Shown here: positions 24,481 to 32,968 of the stretch, piece by piece
Layout: each line of letters begins with the position of its first letter
How positions within the stretch are numbered: position 1 is the stretch's first letter
Assembly: GCA_020725105.1 (NCBI GenBank)
Contig: DYFQ01000022.1
Coordinates: 1-44,619 of the forward strand
Direction of reading: 5' to 3'
DNA length: 44,619 nt
Source of the DNA: Symbiobacterium thermophilum
Lineage (GTDB): Bacteria; Bacillota; Sulfobacillia; DYFQ01
Translations under genes and position numbers: made by a program
The notes under the pieces: generated by a model
Seen by the model: only the letters and a program-made list of their open reading frames with translations
Told to the model about the DNA's origin: nothing
Database searches by the model: none

Positions 24481-24936
24481 CTCGTACCACCCTCCTTCGG
24501 CCCGGCCGGCCGCGGCCGGCGCGTTCGGGGTTTCGATCCGGCTTCAGTGTACCCGGGGTGGAAAGCCGGCCGCCTCGGCTTTCAGGCTGGAACTGGCACG
24601 GGCTATTGGACCTGGCCGGTGACTCCGACCGAAGACGGAGCGACTGGGACTTGTGACGGAAAACGCTTGACTTTTTACGTGGCCGTCATGACCGCACACC
24701 GAACAGTCCGGAGCCTGTCATCCCGCCTTGCCGAGGCGCTCGGGGCCGCCGGATGAGGGGGCCGTTGAGTCGGGCCGCGATTGCCCGCTGACGCCTCGGG
24801 GGGGATCGTTCTGCTTTCCGGAAAGTCTCCCGAACCGGCCCTGGCCGACGACGCCGCCGGAGTCATCCGGAGCTTGGCGGCCCCCACACGCTTTCCCCGG
24901 CTTTCCAAAGGACGGTCGCCCGCTGGTGTTGCCCGC
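24481..24936. other. 456-base noncoding stretch with hairpins
   Basis: No convincing gene. Structures visible: GAAAGCCG and CGGCTTTC pair across seven bases (24561-24583); around 24622-24641 the minus-strand transcript could fold CTCCG..CGGAG capped by a C-UUCG-G tetraloop; CTTTCCGGAAAG at 24814-24825 is a perfect 12-base palindrome. The first two would lie in the 5' leader of the small minus-strand gene if transcription starts far upstream. A TTGACT at 24667-24672 (plus) has no partner -10. No known riboswitch family matches by eye. Confidence 0.4.
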
Positions 24937-25362
24937 TCACCTTTGGAGGACTCCGGGCGGTTCTGATTCCGGGCGCGGGCGCCTGCGTGCGGGTTCGTAC
25001 CCCGGCATCCGGGTGACCTTCCATACCAGGTCGCAGAGGCCGCCGGCCGATACCGGCTCGGCGGACTGGGCACCGGGATCGGGGTCGAAGAGGCAGTCGG
25101 ACCACGGGTCGCACGAGTAGTAGATGACGGAGGTCGAAGCAAGGGCGGCCGGCGGATCCGGCGGCCCGCCGGTTGGCCGGCGCATGACGATCACCTCGGG
25201 AGCCAGACGGCGGGCCAGCTCGGAAGCCTCGTCGGTTCCGGCCGCTTCGCCAACCACCTGGCAGCGTCCGGCTGCCTCCAGCAGGTTCTTGACGGCCTCC
25301 CGCACCCGGGGTGACGGCTCGATCACCAGTACGCGGGGCATGCCGGCCTGCCGCGAGGCCAT
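24937..25362 (-). CDS. Degenerate receiver-domain protein
   Basis: About 141 residues if started at ATG 25362, which follows GAGGCG; ATG 25341 is an alternative and the frame is open back to 25458. Residues 9-60 follow a response-regulator receiver: PRVLVIEPSPRVREAVKNLL, VVGEAAGTDEASELA, APEVIVM. The phosphorylated Asp (as in DVILLD) is replaced by Arg61, and the acidic pair DD by Glu-Pro. The second half, PTGGPPDPP onwards, does not look like a receiver and contains CDPWSDCLFDPDPG. It lies 142 bases downstream of the NarL-type regulator. It may be a phosphorylation-independent partner or a decaying gene. Confidence 0.55.
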   Translation of the reverse strand: MASRQAGMPRVLVIEPSPRVREAVKNLLEAAGRCQVVGEAAGTDEASELARRLAPEVIVMRRPTGGPPDPPAALASTSVIYYSCDPWSDCLFDPDPGAQSAEPVSAGGLCDLVWKVTRMPGYEPARRRPRPESEPPGVLQR

Positions 25363-25504
25363 TCGCCTCACCCGCCTCGTGTAGCTCCCGTGTCTTCCTG
25401 GTTCCAGCCTAATGGTGGAGCCCGCGGGAGGCATCGGCCAGCCGACCGAACTGTCCATCCATCGATGGTCCCGGTAGGGTCCGAAGTCCCGGTGGTATCC
25501 GCAC

Positions 25505-26188
25505 TCAGCCGTTCAGGCCATGGCGAACCGCGAACAGGGCCGCCTGGGTGCGGTCCGCCACGCCGAGTTTGTGCAGGATGTTGGAGACGTGGGTCTTCAC
25601 CGTCTTCTCGCTGATGTAAAGGGCGGCGGCGATCTCCTTGTTGCTCTTGCCTTCAGCCAGTAGCCCGAGAACCTGCCGTTCCCGCTGGGTAAGCGCCTCC
25701 AGGAGCCCGGTCTGGCCGGGGCCGCCAGGCGCCTGGGCCGCGTCGGACGGCGGTTGGGCCCGCCCCGCCACCGCCTGCACCAGCCGCATGGCTACCTTGG
25801 GGTGCAGTTGGGGCTCGCCCAGGGCCGCGCCCACCACGGCGCGGTAAAGGTCCTGGGGCTGAACGTCCTTGGTCAGAAAACCCACGGCGCCGCCGAGGAT
25901 GGCCCGGAGCGCCCTCTGATCGTCGGCGAAGCTGGTCAGGACCACGACCCGGGCCTGGATCCCCTCGCGCCGCAAGAGTTCCAGGGCTTCCAGACCGTCC
26001 ATGCGCGGCATGACCAGGTCCAGGAGGATCACGTCCGGAGACAGCGCCCGGGCGACGTCCACCGTCTCCTCCCCGTCCCTGGCCTCACCCACCACCGCCA
26101 CGTCCTCGTACAGTTCCAGAAAGGTGCGCAGCCCCTGGCGAACCATGGGGTGGTCGTCGGCGATGAGCACCCGGATGGGCTTCCCCAC
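25505..26188 (-). CDS. NarL/LuxR-family response regulator
   Basis: 227 residues. The receiver has [11 protein letters not shown], phospho-acceptor Asp57 in [12 protein letters not shown], Thr in VLTSFADD and Lys in LTKDVQP. After a Pro/Ala/Gln linker comes the LuxR helix-turn-helix, [25 protein letters not shown] followed by [17 protein letters not shown]. The GTG start follows AGAGGGGG and lies 15 bases after the kinase stop, so kinase and regulator form an operon. The receiver and kinase type resemble LiaR/DegU/NarL systems. Targets cannot be told from sequence. Confidence 0.95.
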   Translation of the reverse strand: MGKPIRVLIADDHPMVRQGLRTFLELYEDVAVVGEARDGEETVDVARALSPDVILLDLVMPRMDGLEALELLRREGIQARVVVLTSFADDQRALRAILGGAVGFLTKDVQPQDLYRAVVGAALGEPQLHPKVAMRLVQAVAGRAQPPSDAAQAPGGPGQTGLLEALTQRERQVLGLLAEGKSNKEIAAALYISEKTVKTHVSNILHKLGVADRTQAALFAVRHGLNG

Positions 26189-26203
26189 GGTGGTACCCCC
26201 TCT

Positions 26204-27946
26204 CTAGCCTGCGTCACGGCTGGCCGTGTCGGCCACGGGCACGGTCACCACGACCCGCGTGCCCCGGCCGGGCCCGCTGTCCAGCTGCAGCCGGCCGCCA
26301 ACCAGTTCGGCCCGTTCACGCATGCTGGTCAGGCCCAGGTGGGCCTGCCGGTCCGCCAGGCCCGGGTTGAGCGCGAAAGCGGGATCAAAGCCGACGCCGT
26401 CATCGGCGACGACCAGCCGGGCGGCAACTTCGTCCACCTGGAGGCTGACCCGCACCCGGGTGGCCCGGGCGTGCTTCGCCACGTTCGAGAGGGCCTCCTG
26501 GGCCACCCGGTAAAGCGCCAGTTGCACGTCCTTGGCCAGAACCTCGCCCCCCGACGCTTCGAACTCCACGTCGATCCCCTGGCGGCGCCGGAAGAGTTCG
26601 ACGTGGTTTCTGATGGCCGTCACCAGCCCCTTTTCTTCCAGGGCGGCGGGGCGCAGCTCGAAGATGAGGGACCGCATCTCCACCAGGGCCTCCTGGGAGA
26701 TCTCCTTGACCCGGTGCGCCAGGGCCTGAGCCCGGGCAGGGTCCCGCCTGGTCAACTCGGCCAGCGCTTCGGCGTTGAGTACCAGGCTGAACAGGGACTG
26801 GGAGATGGAGTCGTGAAGCTCCCTGGCCAGCCGGCTGCGCTCCTCGGCCACCGCCAGTTCCCTTGCCTTCTCGTGGAGGCCGGCGTTCTCCAGGGCGATG
26901 GCGGCGTGGTGGCCCAGAAGCTGCAGCACCTCCACCTCCGCGGCGTCGAAACCGGGCCCCGGGTTGACCACCGCCAGGACGCCCAGCACCTGATCCTTGA
27001 TCCGCAGCGGGACCGCCACCAGGCTCTTGATCCTGGCCCGGCCGGCCAGCCGGCGGTGCCTGAGGCGGGGGTCCCGCATCACGTCGTCCGACCGGACGGC
27101 CCGGCCGCTCCGGAAGGCGACGCCGAGGAGGGAACCATCAACCGGAACTTGCTGCCCGAGCAGGGGTTCCAGACGCTCGCCCCGCACCACGCGGATCTCC
27201 AGTCGCGTGCCGCCCGGGGCTGGCAGCGCCACCAGGCTGCCGCTGGCCTCCGCCAGCCGCCGGGCGTGACCGGCGACCAGGCGCAGGATGTTGCCCAGGT
27301 CGAGTTCGCGCACGAGGGCGGCCCCGACCTCTTGAATGCTCAGGCTCTCGGCCAGTCGCCGCTGGACCTGGGCGTACAGGGCGGCGTTCTCGATGGCGAT
27401 CGCCGCGTAGCTGGCGAAGATGGACAGCATCGAGACCTCGGCCGGCGGGAACTCCCGCTCCTCGCAGGAGTAGACCGCGATGGCCCCGAGCGGCCGGCCC
27501 TTCGCCAGCAGGGGGATGCCGAGGACGGTCTTGAAGGCTCCCGGACGGTCATGGGAGCCCGCGTGGCGGGGGGGAGGCAGGTCGAGGGTCCCGCCGGAAC
27601 TGGCCGTGGTCGTCACCGGATGGCCCTTCGCCACTGCCGCGCCCACCGCCAGTTCGCCCACCGGGACCCTGGCCTGGTTCACGTAGGCCTGAGGCAGGCC
27701 TCTGGCGCTGACGATACGCAGGCTGTTCTTGCTCTCGTCCAGCCGGAAGATGGCGCAGGCGCATGCGTCGGGGCCGACCAGCTTCATCACCTGGCCCACG
27801 ATGGCGTCCAGCACCCGCTCGAGGTCCAGCGACGCGCTGACTGCGGCGGCGCTGCGGTAGAGCGCCGCGATCTCGGCCTCGGAATTGCCGGGCGGCCCGC
27901 CGGCTTCTCGCCGGCTTCCCGCGCCGGCGGCGTTCGCTGGATCCAT
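26204..27946 (-). CDS. Cytoplasmic GAF-GAF histidine kinase (HisKA_3 type)
   Basis: 580 residues from ATG 27946, which follows GAGGGG; an upstream in-frame ATG at 28000 lies inside the predicted -10 and is rejected. No membrane segment is evident. Two GAF sensor domains occupy roughly residues 25-190 and 195-355; the first contains the cysteines of DACACAIF. The dimerisation domain carries phospho-acceptor His378 in SRLARELHDSISQSLF, and the HATPase domain has LYRVAQEALSNVAKHA, ADDGVGFD and HLGLTSMRERAELVGG. It should phosphorylate the adjacent NarL-type regulator. The ligand of the GAF domains is unknown. Confidence 0.93.
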   Translation of the reverse strand: MDPANAAGAGSRREAGGPPGNSEAEIAALYRSAAAVSASLDLERVLDAIVGQVMKLVGPDACACAIFRLDESKNSLRIVSARGLPQAYVNQARVPVGELAVGAAVAKGHPVTTTASSGGTLDLPPPRHAGSHDRPGAFKTVLGIPLLAKGRPLGAIAVYSCEEREFPPAEVSMLSIFASYAAIAIENAALYAQVQRRLAESLSIQEVGAALVRELDLGNILRLVAGHARRLAEASGSLVALPAPGGTRLEIRVVRGERLEPLLGQQVPVDGSLLGVAFRSGRAVRSDDVMRDPRLRHRRLAGRARIKSLVAVPLRIKDQVLGVLAVVNPGPGFDAAEVEVLQLLGHHAAIALENAGLHEKARELAVAEERSRLARELHDSISQSLFSLVLNAEALAELTRRDPARAQALAHRVKEISQEALVEMRSLIFELRPAALEEKGLVTAIRNHVELFRRRQGIDVEFEASGGEVLAKDVQLALYRVAQEALSNVAKHARATRVRVSLQVDEVAARLVVADDGVGFDPAFALNPGLADRQAHLGLTSMRERAELVGGRLQLDSGPGRGTRVVVTVPVADTASRDAG

Positions 27947-27995
27947 CCCGACCCCTCGCTCGTCCGGGCAGCCTGCCTTGTGTCCGACCGGAGAA

Positions 27996-28025
27996 AGCAT
28001 ACCTTGAAACCCGTTTCCCCGTCAT
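27996..28025 (-). promoter_or_regulatory. Probable sigma-A promoter of the kinase-regulator operon
   Basis: Read on the minus strand, ATGACG (28025-28020), an 18-base spacer and TATGCT (28001-27996). This gives a leader of roughly 45 bases before ATG 27946. Confidence 0.5.
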
Positions 28026-28034
28026 CACCGGTGG

Positions 28035-28040
28035 TATAAT
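28035..28040 (+). promoter_or_regulatory. Consensus -10 (TATAAT) for whiA
   Basis: An exact TATAAT, 22 bases before the whiA GTG, so the transcript would have a leader of at most about 15 bases. The -35 region is poor (CGTTTC at 17-base spacing). It faces the kinase promoter, with less than 10 bases between the elements. Confidence 0.55.
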
Positions 28041-28061
28041 CGACCCGGGTGGTTGGAGCCG

Positions 28062-29033
28062 GTGCGCCTGATCAGCCGGACCCGAGACGAACTGGCCCGG
28101 ATCGCCCCGGAGCGCGCCTGCTGTCGCCGGGCGGAACTCGCGGGCCTGATCGGGTCGCTCTTGCGCGGCGGCTGGCCGGCTGACGAGCGCCTGGAGTTGA
28201 CGACCGAGAGCGCCGGCGCCGCCCGCCGCCTGATTCACCTTTCCAAACAGGTCCTGGGCGGCGCCGGTCCCGTGGCTGCCCGGCGCCGGGAGCGGCTCCG
28301 GCGGACCACCGTGTACGCCGTCGCCCTCCCCACCTCCGCCGTCCGCGGGTTCTGGGAGGCGGTCGACCGGGACCACCCGCCCGACCGCGCCTGCTGCCAG
28401 CAAGCCTTCACCCGTGGGGCTTTCCTTGGCGCCGGCTTTGTCGCCGACCCCGAACGTGGCTACCACTGGGAAGTGGTCACCGCCCGGCCGGAAGCGGCAA
28501 CCCGTCTGGCCCGCGCCCTGTCGGCGATGGGCCTGGCGGCCGGAACCGGCCGGCGCAGGGGACGCCTTCTGGTCTACCTGAAGACCGGCGAGGACATCGC
28601 CAGCTGGCTTGGCCAGGTCGGGGCCCACCACGCCTTGCTGGCCTTCGAGAACGTGCGGGCCCTCCGGGAAGTGCGGGGGCGGGTCAACCGCCGGGTCAAC
28701 GCCGAGACCGCGAACCTTCAGAAGACGGTAACGGCGTCCCTGCGCCAGCTGGCGGACATCGAGGCCTTGCGGGACGGGCCGGGGCTGGAGGCGCTCCCCC
28801 CCTCCCTCCGGGAACTGGCCCGGCTCCGGCTGGAGCACCGGGAAGCAAGTCTGGCCGAACTGGGCCGCCTGCTCGAGCCGCCGCTGAGCAAGTCCACCGT
28901 GAACCACCGCTTCCGGCGCCTGGCCCGGTTGGCCCGGCGCCTGGAGCGGCAGGAGGGCGGAAGGAGAAGCCCCAGCGCTCGTGGAAGTCCGTCCGGCACG
29001 ACGGGACCGAACCCCCTTCCGGACCGCAGGTGA
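28062..29033 (+). CDS. whiA: WhiA-family sporulation/cell-division regulator
   Basis: 323 residues from GTG 28062; from this codon the first 11 residues line up with the usual WhiA start (ending ..TRDEL), so TTG 28053 is less likely. The LAGLIDADG-like half has CCRRAELAGLIGSL and RGAFLGAGFVADPERGYHWEVV. The C-terminal helix-turn-helix has LAELGRLLEPPLSKSTVNHRFRRL. WhiA is a DNA-binding regulator of sporulation septation in actinobacteria, and of division and chromosome organisation in Bacillus. It normally follows rapZ and yvcK; here it is 4 kb from rapZ with opposing genes between. A basic, Pro-rich tail follows the HTH. Confidence 0.95.
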   Translation: MRLISRTRDELARIAPERACCRRAELAGLIGSLLRGGWPADERLELTTESAGAARRLIHLSKQVLGGAGPVAARRRERLRRTTVYAVALPTSAVRGFWEAVDRDHPPDRACCQQAFTRGAFLGAGFVADPERGYHWEVVTARPEAATRLARALSAMGLAAGTGRRRGRLLVYLKTGEDIASWLGQVGAHHALLAFENVRALREVRGRVNRRVNAETANLQKTVTASLRQLADIEALRDGPGLEALPPSLRELARLRLEHREASLAELGRLLEPPLSKSTVNHRFRRLARLARRLERQEGGRRSPSARGSPSGTTGPNPLPDRR

Positions 29034-29037
29034 TGCC

Positions 29038-30006
29038 GTGAGGGCCACCGACATCTTCCCAGAAATCGCGGTCGACCTGGAACGTTGCGAGGCGGAAATC
29101 CTGAAGGCCCTGGACGTGGAGGACCCGCTGGTGCGGGAAGCGGCCACCCACCTCCTGCGGGCCGGCGGGAAACGCATCCGGCCGGCGCTGGTGTTTCTGG
29201 GGGCCCGGTTCCACCACTACGACCCGAGCCGCCTGCTCCCGCTGGGCGCGGCCGTCGAGATGATCCACATGGCCACCCTGATTCACGACGACGTGGTGGA
29301 CAGTTCCACCACCCGTAGGGGGCGGCCCACGGTCAACGCCAAGTGGTCCGACAAGGTCTCGGTCCTGACGGGCGACTTCCTCTTCGCCAGGGCGTTCATG
29401 CTGGTGGCCACCTACGGCACGTCCGAAATCATCCGCATCCTGGGCGAGGTGGTTTTCAACCTCTCTCTCGGTGAGATCCAGCAACTGGGCCGGTTGTACT
29501 CCTTCCGGCAGGACCAGGACGAATACCTGGATCGGATCGCCAAGAAGACGGCCCGCTTCATCGCCGCCTGCTGCGACGTGGGCGCCATCGCCTCCGGGGC
29601 TCCGCCTCACTTCCGGCGGGCGCTGCACGACTACGGCTTCGCCGTGGGAATGGGCTTTCAGATCGTCGACGACGTTCTGGATTTCACCTCTTCCGTTCCC
29701 GAGCTCGGCAAGCCCATCGGTAACGACCTCCGGTCCGGCGTCTACACGCTGCCCCTGATCTACGCGTTGCAGCACGGCAAGGACCGGGTGCGGCTGCGGG
29801 AACTCTGTAGTCTGGCCGAGATCGGCGACGAGGAGGTCCGCCAGATCACCCGCCTGGTGGAAGCTTCCGGTGCCTTCCGGCACGCGTTTGAGCTGGCGGA
29901 AGCATACATCGGCCAGGCCAAGGCGGCCCTGGCCGACCTGCCGCCCGTTTCCGCCCGCGACACTCTGGCAGAGGTGGCAGACTTCATCCTGATCCGGAAC
30001 TATTGA
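29038..30006 (+). CDS. Long-chain polyprenyl diphosphate synthase (heptaprenyl type)
   Basis: 322 residues. It condenses isopentenyl diphosphate onto allylic diphosphates to make the C35-C40 side chain of menaquinone. The two Asp-rich motifs are IHDDVVD (first) and QIVDDVLD (second), with GGKRIRP near residue 43 and the Lys-Pro-Ile-Gly-Asn-Asp block after the second. Small residues before the first motif fit a long-chain product. GTG 29038 lies five bases after the whiA stop; the ribosome site is weak, so coupling to whiA is likely. It could be called hepT or ispB; I leave the symbol open. Confidence 0.92.
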   Translation: MRATDIFPEIAVDLERCEAEILKALDVEDPLVREAATHLLRAGGKRIRPALVFLGARFHHYDPSRLLPLGAAVEMIHMATLIHDDVVDSSTTRRGRPTVNAKWSDKVSVLTGDFLFARAFMLVATYGTSEIIRILGEVVFNLSLGEIQQLGRLYSFRQDQDEYLDRIAKKTARFIAACCDVGAIASGAPPHFRRALHDYGFAVGMGFQIVDDVLDFTSSVPELGKPIGNDLRSGVYTLPLIYALQHGKDRVRLRELCSLAEIGDEEVRQITRLVEASGAFRHAFELAEAYIGQAKAALADLPPVSARDTLAEVADFILIRNY

Positions 30007-30053
30007 GCCTGGTCCCGGGAGGGCGGTTGCTGGTGGGCGAAGGGGGTGTCCCC

Positions 30054-30812
30054 GTGGGCGGCCCGCCGCCGGCGGGGGGCCGGCGCGCCGGGCGCCGCCG
30101 GCCAGATCCCGACACCATGAGCCTCATCGAACACCTGGAAGAACTCAGGTGGCGGCTCATCTGGAGTCTGGCCAGCTTTGCCCTGGCCACCGTGGCCAGC
30201 TTCGCCGTGGCCGGACGCGTGCTACAGGCTCTGGTCTCGCCGGTCGGGACGGTGGTCTTCCTCGCGCCGGCCGAGGCCTTCCTCACCCAGCTCAGGGTGG
30301 CGGTGTTCATGGGCCTGGCGTTGGCGGCGCCGGTCATCCTCTATCAGCTGGCCGCCTTCGTGCTGCCCGGCCTCGAGCGCCACGAGCGCAGGGTGCTCTA
30401 CGGCGTGCTCCCCTCGGCGTCGCTTCTGTTTCTGGCCGGCGCCGCCTTCGGTTACCTGGTCGCCGTGCCTTTTCTGTACCGGTTTTTCCTGAGCTTCTCT
30501 TCGCCGGCCGTCCAGGCGCAGATCAGGATCTCCGACTATCTCGGCTTCGTGGTGGGGGTCGTGGTGCCCATGGGGGTCGTCTTCGAACTGCCGGTGCTGG
30601 TCTGGGGGCTGGCGGCCATCGGCCTGGTGACCCCCGGGTTTTTGAGCAGAAACCGCAAGTACGCGGTGCTCGTCATCTTCGTGATTGCCGCCGTGCTGTC
30701 GCCCCCGGACGTGGTGTCCCAGTTCCTGTTCGCCAGCCCCATGCTTCTCCTGTACGAGGTCAGCATCGTGGTGGCCCGGCTGGCGGTCCCGCGCGCGAGG
30801 GCCGGGGACTGA
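30054..30812 (+). CDS. tatC: Sec-independent (Tat) translocase subunit TatC
   Basis: About 252 residues and six membrane segments. The family opening MSLIEHLEELRWRL is clear, as are FLAPAEAFLTQLRVA, FVLPGLERHERR and AVLSPPDVVSQ. TatC binds twin-arginine signal peptides. GTG 30054 has GAAGGGGG at good spacing; TTG 30027 and TTG 30003 are in-frame alternatives that would add a Gly/Arg-rich leader. No TatA/B gene is nearby. The next gene starts three bases after the stop. Confidence 0.94.
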   Translation: MGGPPPAGGRRAGRRRPDPDTMSLIEHLEELRWRLIWSLASFALATVASFAVAGRVLQALVSPVGTVVFLAPAEAFLTQLRVAVFMGLALAAPVILYQLAAFVLPGLERHERRVLYGVLPSASLLFLAGAAFGYLVAVPFLYRFFLSFSSPAVQAQIRISDYLGFVVGVVVPMGVVFELPVLVWGLAAIGLVTPGFLSRNRKYAVLVIFVIAAVLSPPDVVSQFLFASPMLLLYEVSIVVARLAVPRARAGD

Positions 30813-30814
30813 CG

Positions 30815-32533
30815 GTGCGGGTCCCGGCGGCGGGACACGGGCGCTTTCAGCTGGCCTGGCGGCTTGCCGCCCTGCTGGTGGCCCTGGCCGTGGCGGGAAC
30901 GGCCACCGGGATGGCGCTGGCGGCCCGGGCGTGGCGCGGGGCCTCGCCGGCCGCCGACACGGTCAGGATCGCGGTGGCGCCCGAGCTTCTGGACTTCCTG
31001 GAACCCGTGTGGCTGGGTCTGGCCCGGGCCTTTCCCGACCTGGTCTTCGAAGCCGCCGCCGGTCCGAGCGACTTCGACCTCTGGCTCGTCGCGGGGGAGT
31101 GGGGGGATCCGGACTGGCAACCGGCGCCGGCGGCCCCGGCCGCCGCCCGCTTGCCGGTCCGGCTGGGCTTCGACCACCGCGTGCTGGCCGTGGGGCCGCT
31201 GGACCCCAGGACCGGCCTGGACCGGGCCACCGCGGTCGCCCTGGCGGCCGGCCCGGACGGTGGAGCGCCGGTCGCGGCGACCCTGGACGATGCCGGCCTG
31301 AGGGTGTTGCGGCACCAGGACCTGTCGGCCGCCTGGCGGCCGCTGGCGGTGGACGGGGTGCGCCCGTCCCTTGACTCCATCACCGGCGGTGGCTACCCGC
31401 TGGTTCGCGCGGTCTGGCTGGTCACCGTGGCGCTGCCGGGCGTGGATGGCCCGCTGCCGGGGCCGGCCTGGTGGCCCGAGGGTCTCCGGCGGCGCCTGGG
31501 CGAGCTGGCTCGCCCCAACGCCACGGCCGTGGCGGCGGTCAGGGCCTGGCTCGCCGAGGCGGTCACCGCCCACCTTCACGGTGACCTCGAGCCCGAGGTG
31601 GAACTGGCCGCCTGCGGCGACGTCATGCTGGCCCGGGGCGTCGACGCGGTCATCCGGCGCCACGGGGTCGCCTACCCCTTCGCCCGGGTGGCTCACGTGT
31701 TTCACGCGGCGGACGTGAGCTTCTGCAACCTGGAGTCGCCGGCCGGTGTCACCGGCGCGCCCATTCCCGGCAAGGGGATCTGGTTCAGGGCCCGGCCAGA
31801 GGCCCTGGAGGCGCTGACCCTGGGCGGCGTGGGCGTGGTCGGCGTGGCCAACAACCACATTCTCGACTACGACACCGCCAACTTTCTGGAGACCCTGGAA
31901 CTCCTGGCCGCCCGCGGCATCGCCCACGTTGGCGGGGGGCGGACCATCAACGAGGCCCGGGCGCCGGTGGTGGTGGAGCGCCGGGGCCTGCGCGTCGCGT
32001 TTCTGGCGTACTCCGCCTTTGCCGACCTCTTCTGGAGCCACGCCTATCCCAGGAGCTTCGCGGCCACCGCCGACCGGCCGGGGGTGGCGCCGCTCAGACT
32101 GGACTGGGTCCGCGAGGACGTGGCCCGGGCCCGAGAGCTGGCCGACGTGGTGGTCGTGGCCTATCACTGGGGCGAGGAGTACCAGAACCGGTTCACCGCG
32201 GACCAGCAGGCGCTGGGCCGGGCCACCATCGATGCCGGCGCCGACCTGGTGCTGGGCTCGCACCCCCACGCCGTGCAGGGTTTCGAACTGTGGCCGTCGG
32301 CCGCCACGGGGCGGTTGGGACTCATCGCCTACAGCCTGGGCAACTTCGTGACGGACCAGCGGGACCCCGTCACGCGGGAAACCTTCGTCTTGCGGGTGTG
32401 GCTCTCGGCCGCCGGTGTCCGTGGCTTTCAGGTCCTGCCCGGGACCATCGAGGCGGGCCAGCCCCGTCTGCTCGAGGGTGCCGAGGCCGAGAAACTCCTG
32501 GAAAAACTGGCTACCGTCTCCGAGCCCTGGTGA
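30815..32533 (+). CDS. CapA-family protein with an N-terminal binding-protein-like domain
   Basis: 572 residues from GTG 30815. One membrane segment (about 13-38) anchors it. Residues 48-255 resemble a degenerate phosphate-type periplasmic binding domain (VRIAVAPELLDFLEPVWLGL; later LDSITGGGYPLVRAVWLVT). Residues 262-570 are the CapA/PgsA metallophosphatase-like domain: ACGDVMLARGVD (Asp269), NLESP, ANNHILDY (His348), VAYHWGEEY, GSHPHAVQGFE and YSLGNFV. CapA proteins act in poly-gamma-glutamate or related cell-surface work; their chemistry is poorly defined. No capB or capC is in the window. The fusion suggests an envelope-bound, ligand-responsive phosphatase, but that is inference. Confidence 0.82.
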   Translation: MRVPAAGHGRFQLAWRLAALLVALAVAGTATGMALAARAWRGASPAADTVRIAVAPELLDFLEPVWLGLARAFPDLVFEAAAGPSDFDLWLVAGEWGDPDWQPAPAAPAAARLPVRLGFDHRVLAVGPLDPRTGLDRATAVALAAGPDGGAPVAATLDDAGLRVLRHQDLSAAWRPLAVDGVRPSLDSITGGGYPLVRAVWLVTVALPGVDGPLPGPAWWPEGLRRRLGELARPNATAVAAVRAWLAEAVTAHLHGDLEPEVELAACGDVMLARGVDAVIRRHGVAYPFARVAHVFHAADVSFCNLESPAGVTGAPIPGKGIWFRARPEALEALTLGGVGVVGVANNHILDYDTANFLETLELLAARGIAHVGGGRTINEARAPVVVERRGLRVAFLAYSAFADLFWSHAYPRSFAATADRPGVAPLRLDWVREDVARARELADVVVVAYHWGEEYQNRFTADQQALGRATIDAGADLVLGSHPHAVQGFELWPSAATGRLGLIAYSLGNFVTDQRDPVTRETFVLRVWLSAAGVRGFQVLPGTIEAGQPRLLEGAEAEKLLEKLATVSEPW

Positions 32534-32685
32534 ACCGGCGCGGAGCCCGAATCCCACGCGGCGCCGCGCCGCTGGTCTGGTTGCCACCTGCCGCTAGCCG
32601 CAACAGCCGTTCCCGGCCATAGCTCGGTGCCGCGGAGGCGACAATAAGCGTGCGCCCAACGCGGGGCAGCGGGAGGTGAGTCCGT

Positions 32686-32928
32686 ATGGTTGGACCGCGT
32701 CAGTTCCGGCCAGCCCAGAACTTCCAGCGCTTCGAGCAGGAAGTGGCCGAGGAGATCTCGGCCGACCTCCAGCGCCGCCGACAGCAGGGTGCCGCGGGTC
32801 CGCGCCACCGGCCGCAGCCCGACCGCACGCAGCCGGGGTACCAGCCACCGTACCCCGGCCTGCCGGCGCGCAGGCCCGGCCGGCCTGAGCAGCCGACACC
32901 GCCCACGCCGGGCCCGCGGCCGCGGTAG
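32686..32928 (+). CDS. Small protein: acidic helix followed by Pro/Arg-rich tail
   Basis: 80 residues. The ATG follows a near-perfect GGGAGGTGA, good evidence for translation. Residues 10-34 (QNFQRFEQEVAEEISADLQ) form an amphipathic helix with a pattern like the first conserved helix of alpha/beta-type small acid-soluble spore proteins (hydrophobic, then E-V-A-x-E). The rest is Pro, Gln, Arg and Gly and lacks the second conserved SASP helix. I do not assign a family. It stands alone between capA and the P-loop/Asp23 gene and is followed by a strong hairpin. Confidence 0.6.
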   Translation: MVGPRQFRPAQNFQRFEQEVAEEISADLQRRRQQGAAGPRHRPQPDRTQPGYQPPYPGLPARRPGRPEQPTPPTPGPRPR

Positions 32929-32968
32929 CACCTCCCTAGCCGCGGGTCGCTTGCCGGCGACCCTGAAC

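Noticed and set aside
24594-24609. TGGCACGGGCTATTGG, sigma-54 promoter candidate
   Set aside because: The -12 half is shifted and lacks GC at the required 10-base spacing, and no plus-strand gene follows for over 3 kb.
24667-24690. TTGACT as a -35 element
   Set aside because: No -10 sequence occurs at 15-19 bases downstream and no gene follows on that strand.
27947-28000. Longer histidine kinase starting at ATG 28000
   Set aside because: That ATG lies inside the predicted -10 and lacks a ribosome site, whereas ATG 27946 has GAGGGG.
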